A stretch of 22,846 nucleotides of DNA from a virus. Location: the IMG/VR virus record IMGVR_UViG_3300042476_000047, positions 1 through 22,846 of that record. One strand, 5' to 3'. The first letter of the stretch is position 1; every line of letters begins with the position of its first letter. Made by a program: the position numbers and the translations under genes. Under the pieces are notes generated by a model. It saw only the letters and a list, made by a program, of their open reading frames with translations, was not told the DNA's origin and made no database searches. Shown one piece after another: positions 22,544-22,846 of this stretch.

Positions 22544-22846
22544 GACGACTTCTTGAGCGGCTCGTGCAGCCGCTCCAACCCCGCAGGTCGAGGCCCCTCA
22601 CGGTCAAAGACGAGACTGTCGAGCCGTTGCATCGCCTGCCGGACGAAGTGCGCCATCTCGGCAGATCCTCCCATCTCAAACTTGCCAGACTTCATCGCGC
22701 CGCCGAGCGTTTCCAAGTATTCGCGGGCCGCGGCTCGTAGCGCATCGCGCTCCGCGCGCACCCTCTCGATTTCGGCCCGCGCCTCGTCGCGCTCGCGGAC
22801 CACCGCATCGAGTGCGGTCTGAAGCTGCTTGAGCGCTCCTCGCAGC
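22540..22846 (-). CDS. Coiled-coil protein, 5' end missing
   Basis: The frame is open to the right window edge (101 visible residues), so the true start is probably outside; a GTG at 22803 is the first candidate inside. The visible N-terminal part is a charged coil (LKQLQTALDAVVRERDEARA, then EIERVRAERDALRAAAREYL). A helical segment (GGSAEMAHFVRQAMQRLDSL) and a polar tail (HEPLKKSS) follow. The RERDEAR coil resembles the next gene downstream in both protein and DNA. The TGA overlaps the next ATG. GC content here is visibly higher than in the structural genes. Role unknown. Confidence 0.65.
   Translation of the reverse strand, partial: LRGALKQLQTALDAVVRERDEARAEIERVRAERDALRAAAREYLETLGGAMKSGKFEMGGSAEMAHFVRQAMQRLDSLVFDREGPRPAGLERLHEPLKKSS
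22777..22798. repeat. 22-bp exact direct repeat, copy 2
   Basis: Identical to 22484-22505, inside the partial coiled-coil gene at the right edge. Confidence 0.75.

Noticed and set aside
22155-22679. Extended 174-codon version of the Cys-rich gene
   Set aside because: The extra N-terminal part is Arg-rich shadow sequence of the coiled-coil genes. The ATG at 22385 sits in an ATGA overlap like its neighbours.

Overview
The window is the left-going (minus-strand) late region of a tailed, short-tailed (podovirus) bacteriophage with a P22-type virion, probably infecting a Gram-negative bacterium. The evidence is a nearly complete P22-like morphogenesis cassette in canonical order, read from high to low coordinates: small terminase, large terminase, portal, scaffold, coat, gp4-like tail factor, gp10-like tail stabiliser, a needle candidate, gp7/gp20/gp16-like ejection proteins, then a tailspike with a P22-type head-binding domain. 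The host cannot be named from the sequence. No integrase, repressor, polymerase or recognisable lysin is inside the window, so lifestyle is open.

Layout. 22846-21889: GC-rich cluster of four small genes of unknown role (three share related coiled-coil segments, one is a Cys-rich putative metal-binding protein), chained by ATGA overlaps. 21834-21509: a DUF3310 gene (T7 gp1.7-like family) and a 30-residue single-span membrane protein. 21480-19790: terminase pair. 19762-15434: portal, scaffold, coat. 15423-14812: beta-rich putative decoration/fibre protein, followed by a GAAA-loop hairpin. 14758-14292: two small genes (Lys-rich; HeH/SAP-like). 14290-13808: gp4-like. 13799-12591: head/tail fibre-like protein. 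12591-11880: three overlapping small, very basic genes. 11877-9605: gp10-like and the needle candidate with a TNF/C1q-like C-terminal domain. 9604-8320: three small virion-associated or unknown genes. 8327-2794: three ejection proteins, one with a C-terminal S74 auto-protease/chaperone domain, one with an N-terminal lytic transglycosylase domain. 2797-1: tailspike, a 28-residue mini-gene, and a lectin-like tail protein that runs off the left edge.

All genes I can support are on the minus strand. Almost every junction is an overlap (ATGA, GTGA, TGATG, TAATG) or a gap of a few bases, which suggests one long polycistronic late transcript with translational coupling. The only gaps of about 50 bases or more between supported genes are 8770-8850, 14759-14811, 17634-17707 and 21835-21888. 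There is no gene-free stretch over 300 bases. Long plus-strand open frames opposite the large genes look like GC-rich shadows.

The most interesting points are the S74 domain on an ejection protein, the probable Sf6-like needle knob, several mini-ORFs placed exactly at start/stop overlaps (28 and 30 residues, with weaker 19- and 27-residue candidates), the row of tiny lysine-rich genes inside the head-completion block, and the duplicated coiled-coil genes at the right end.
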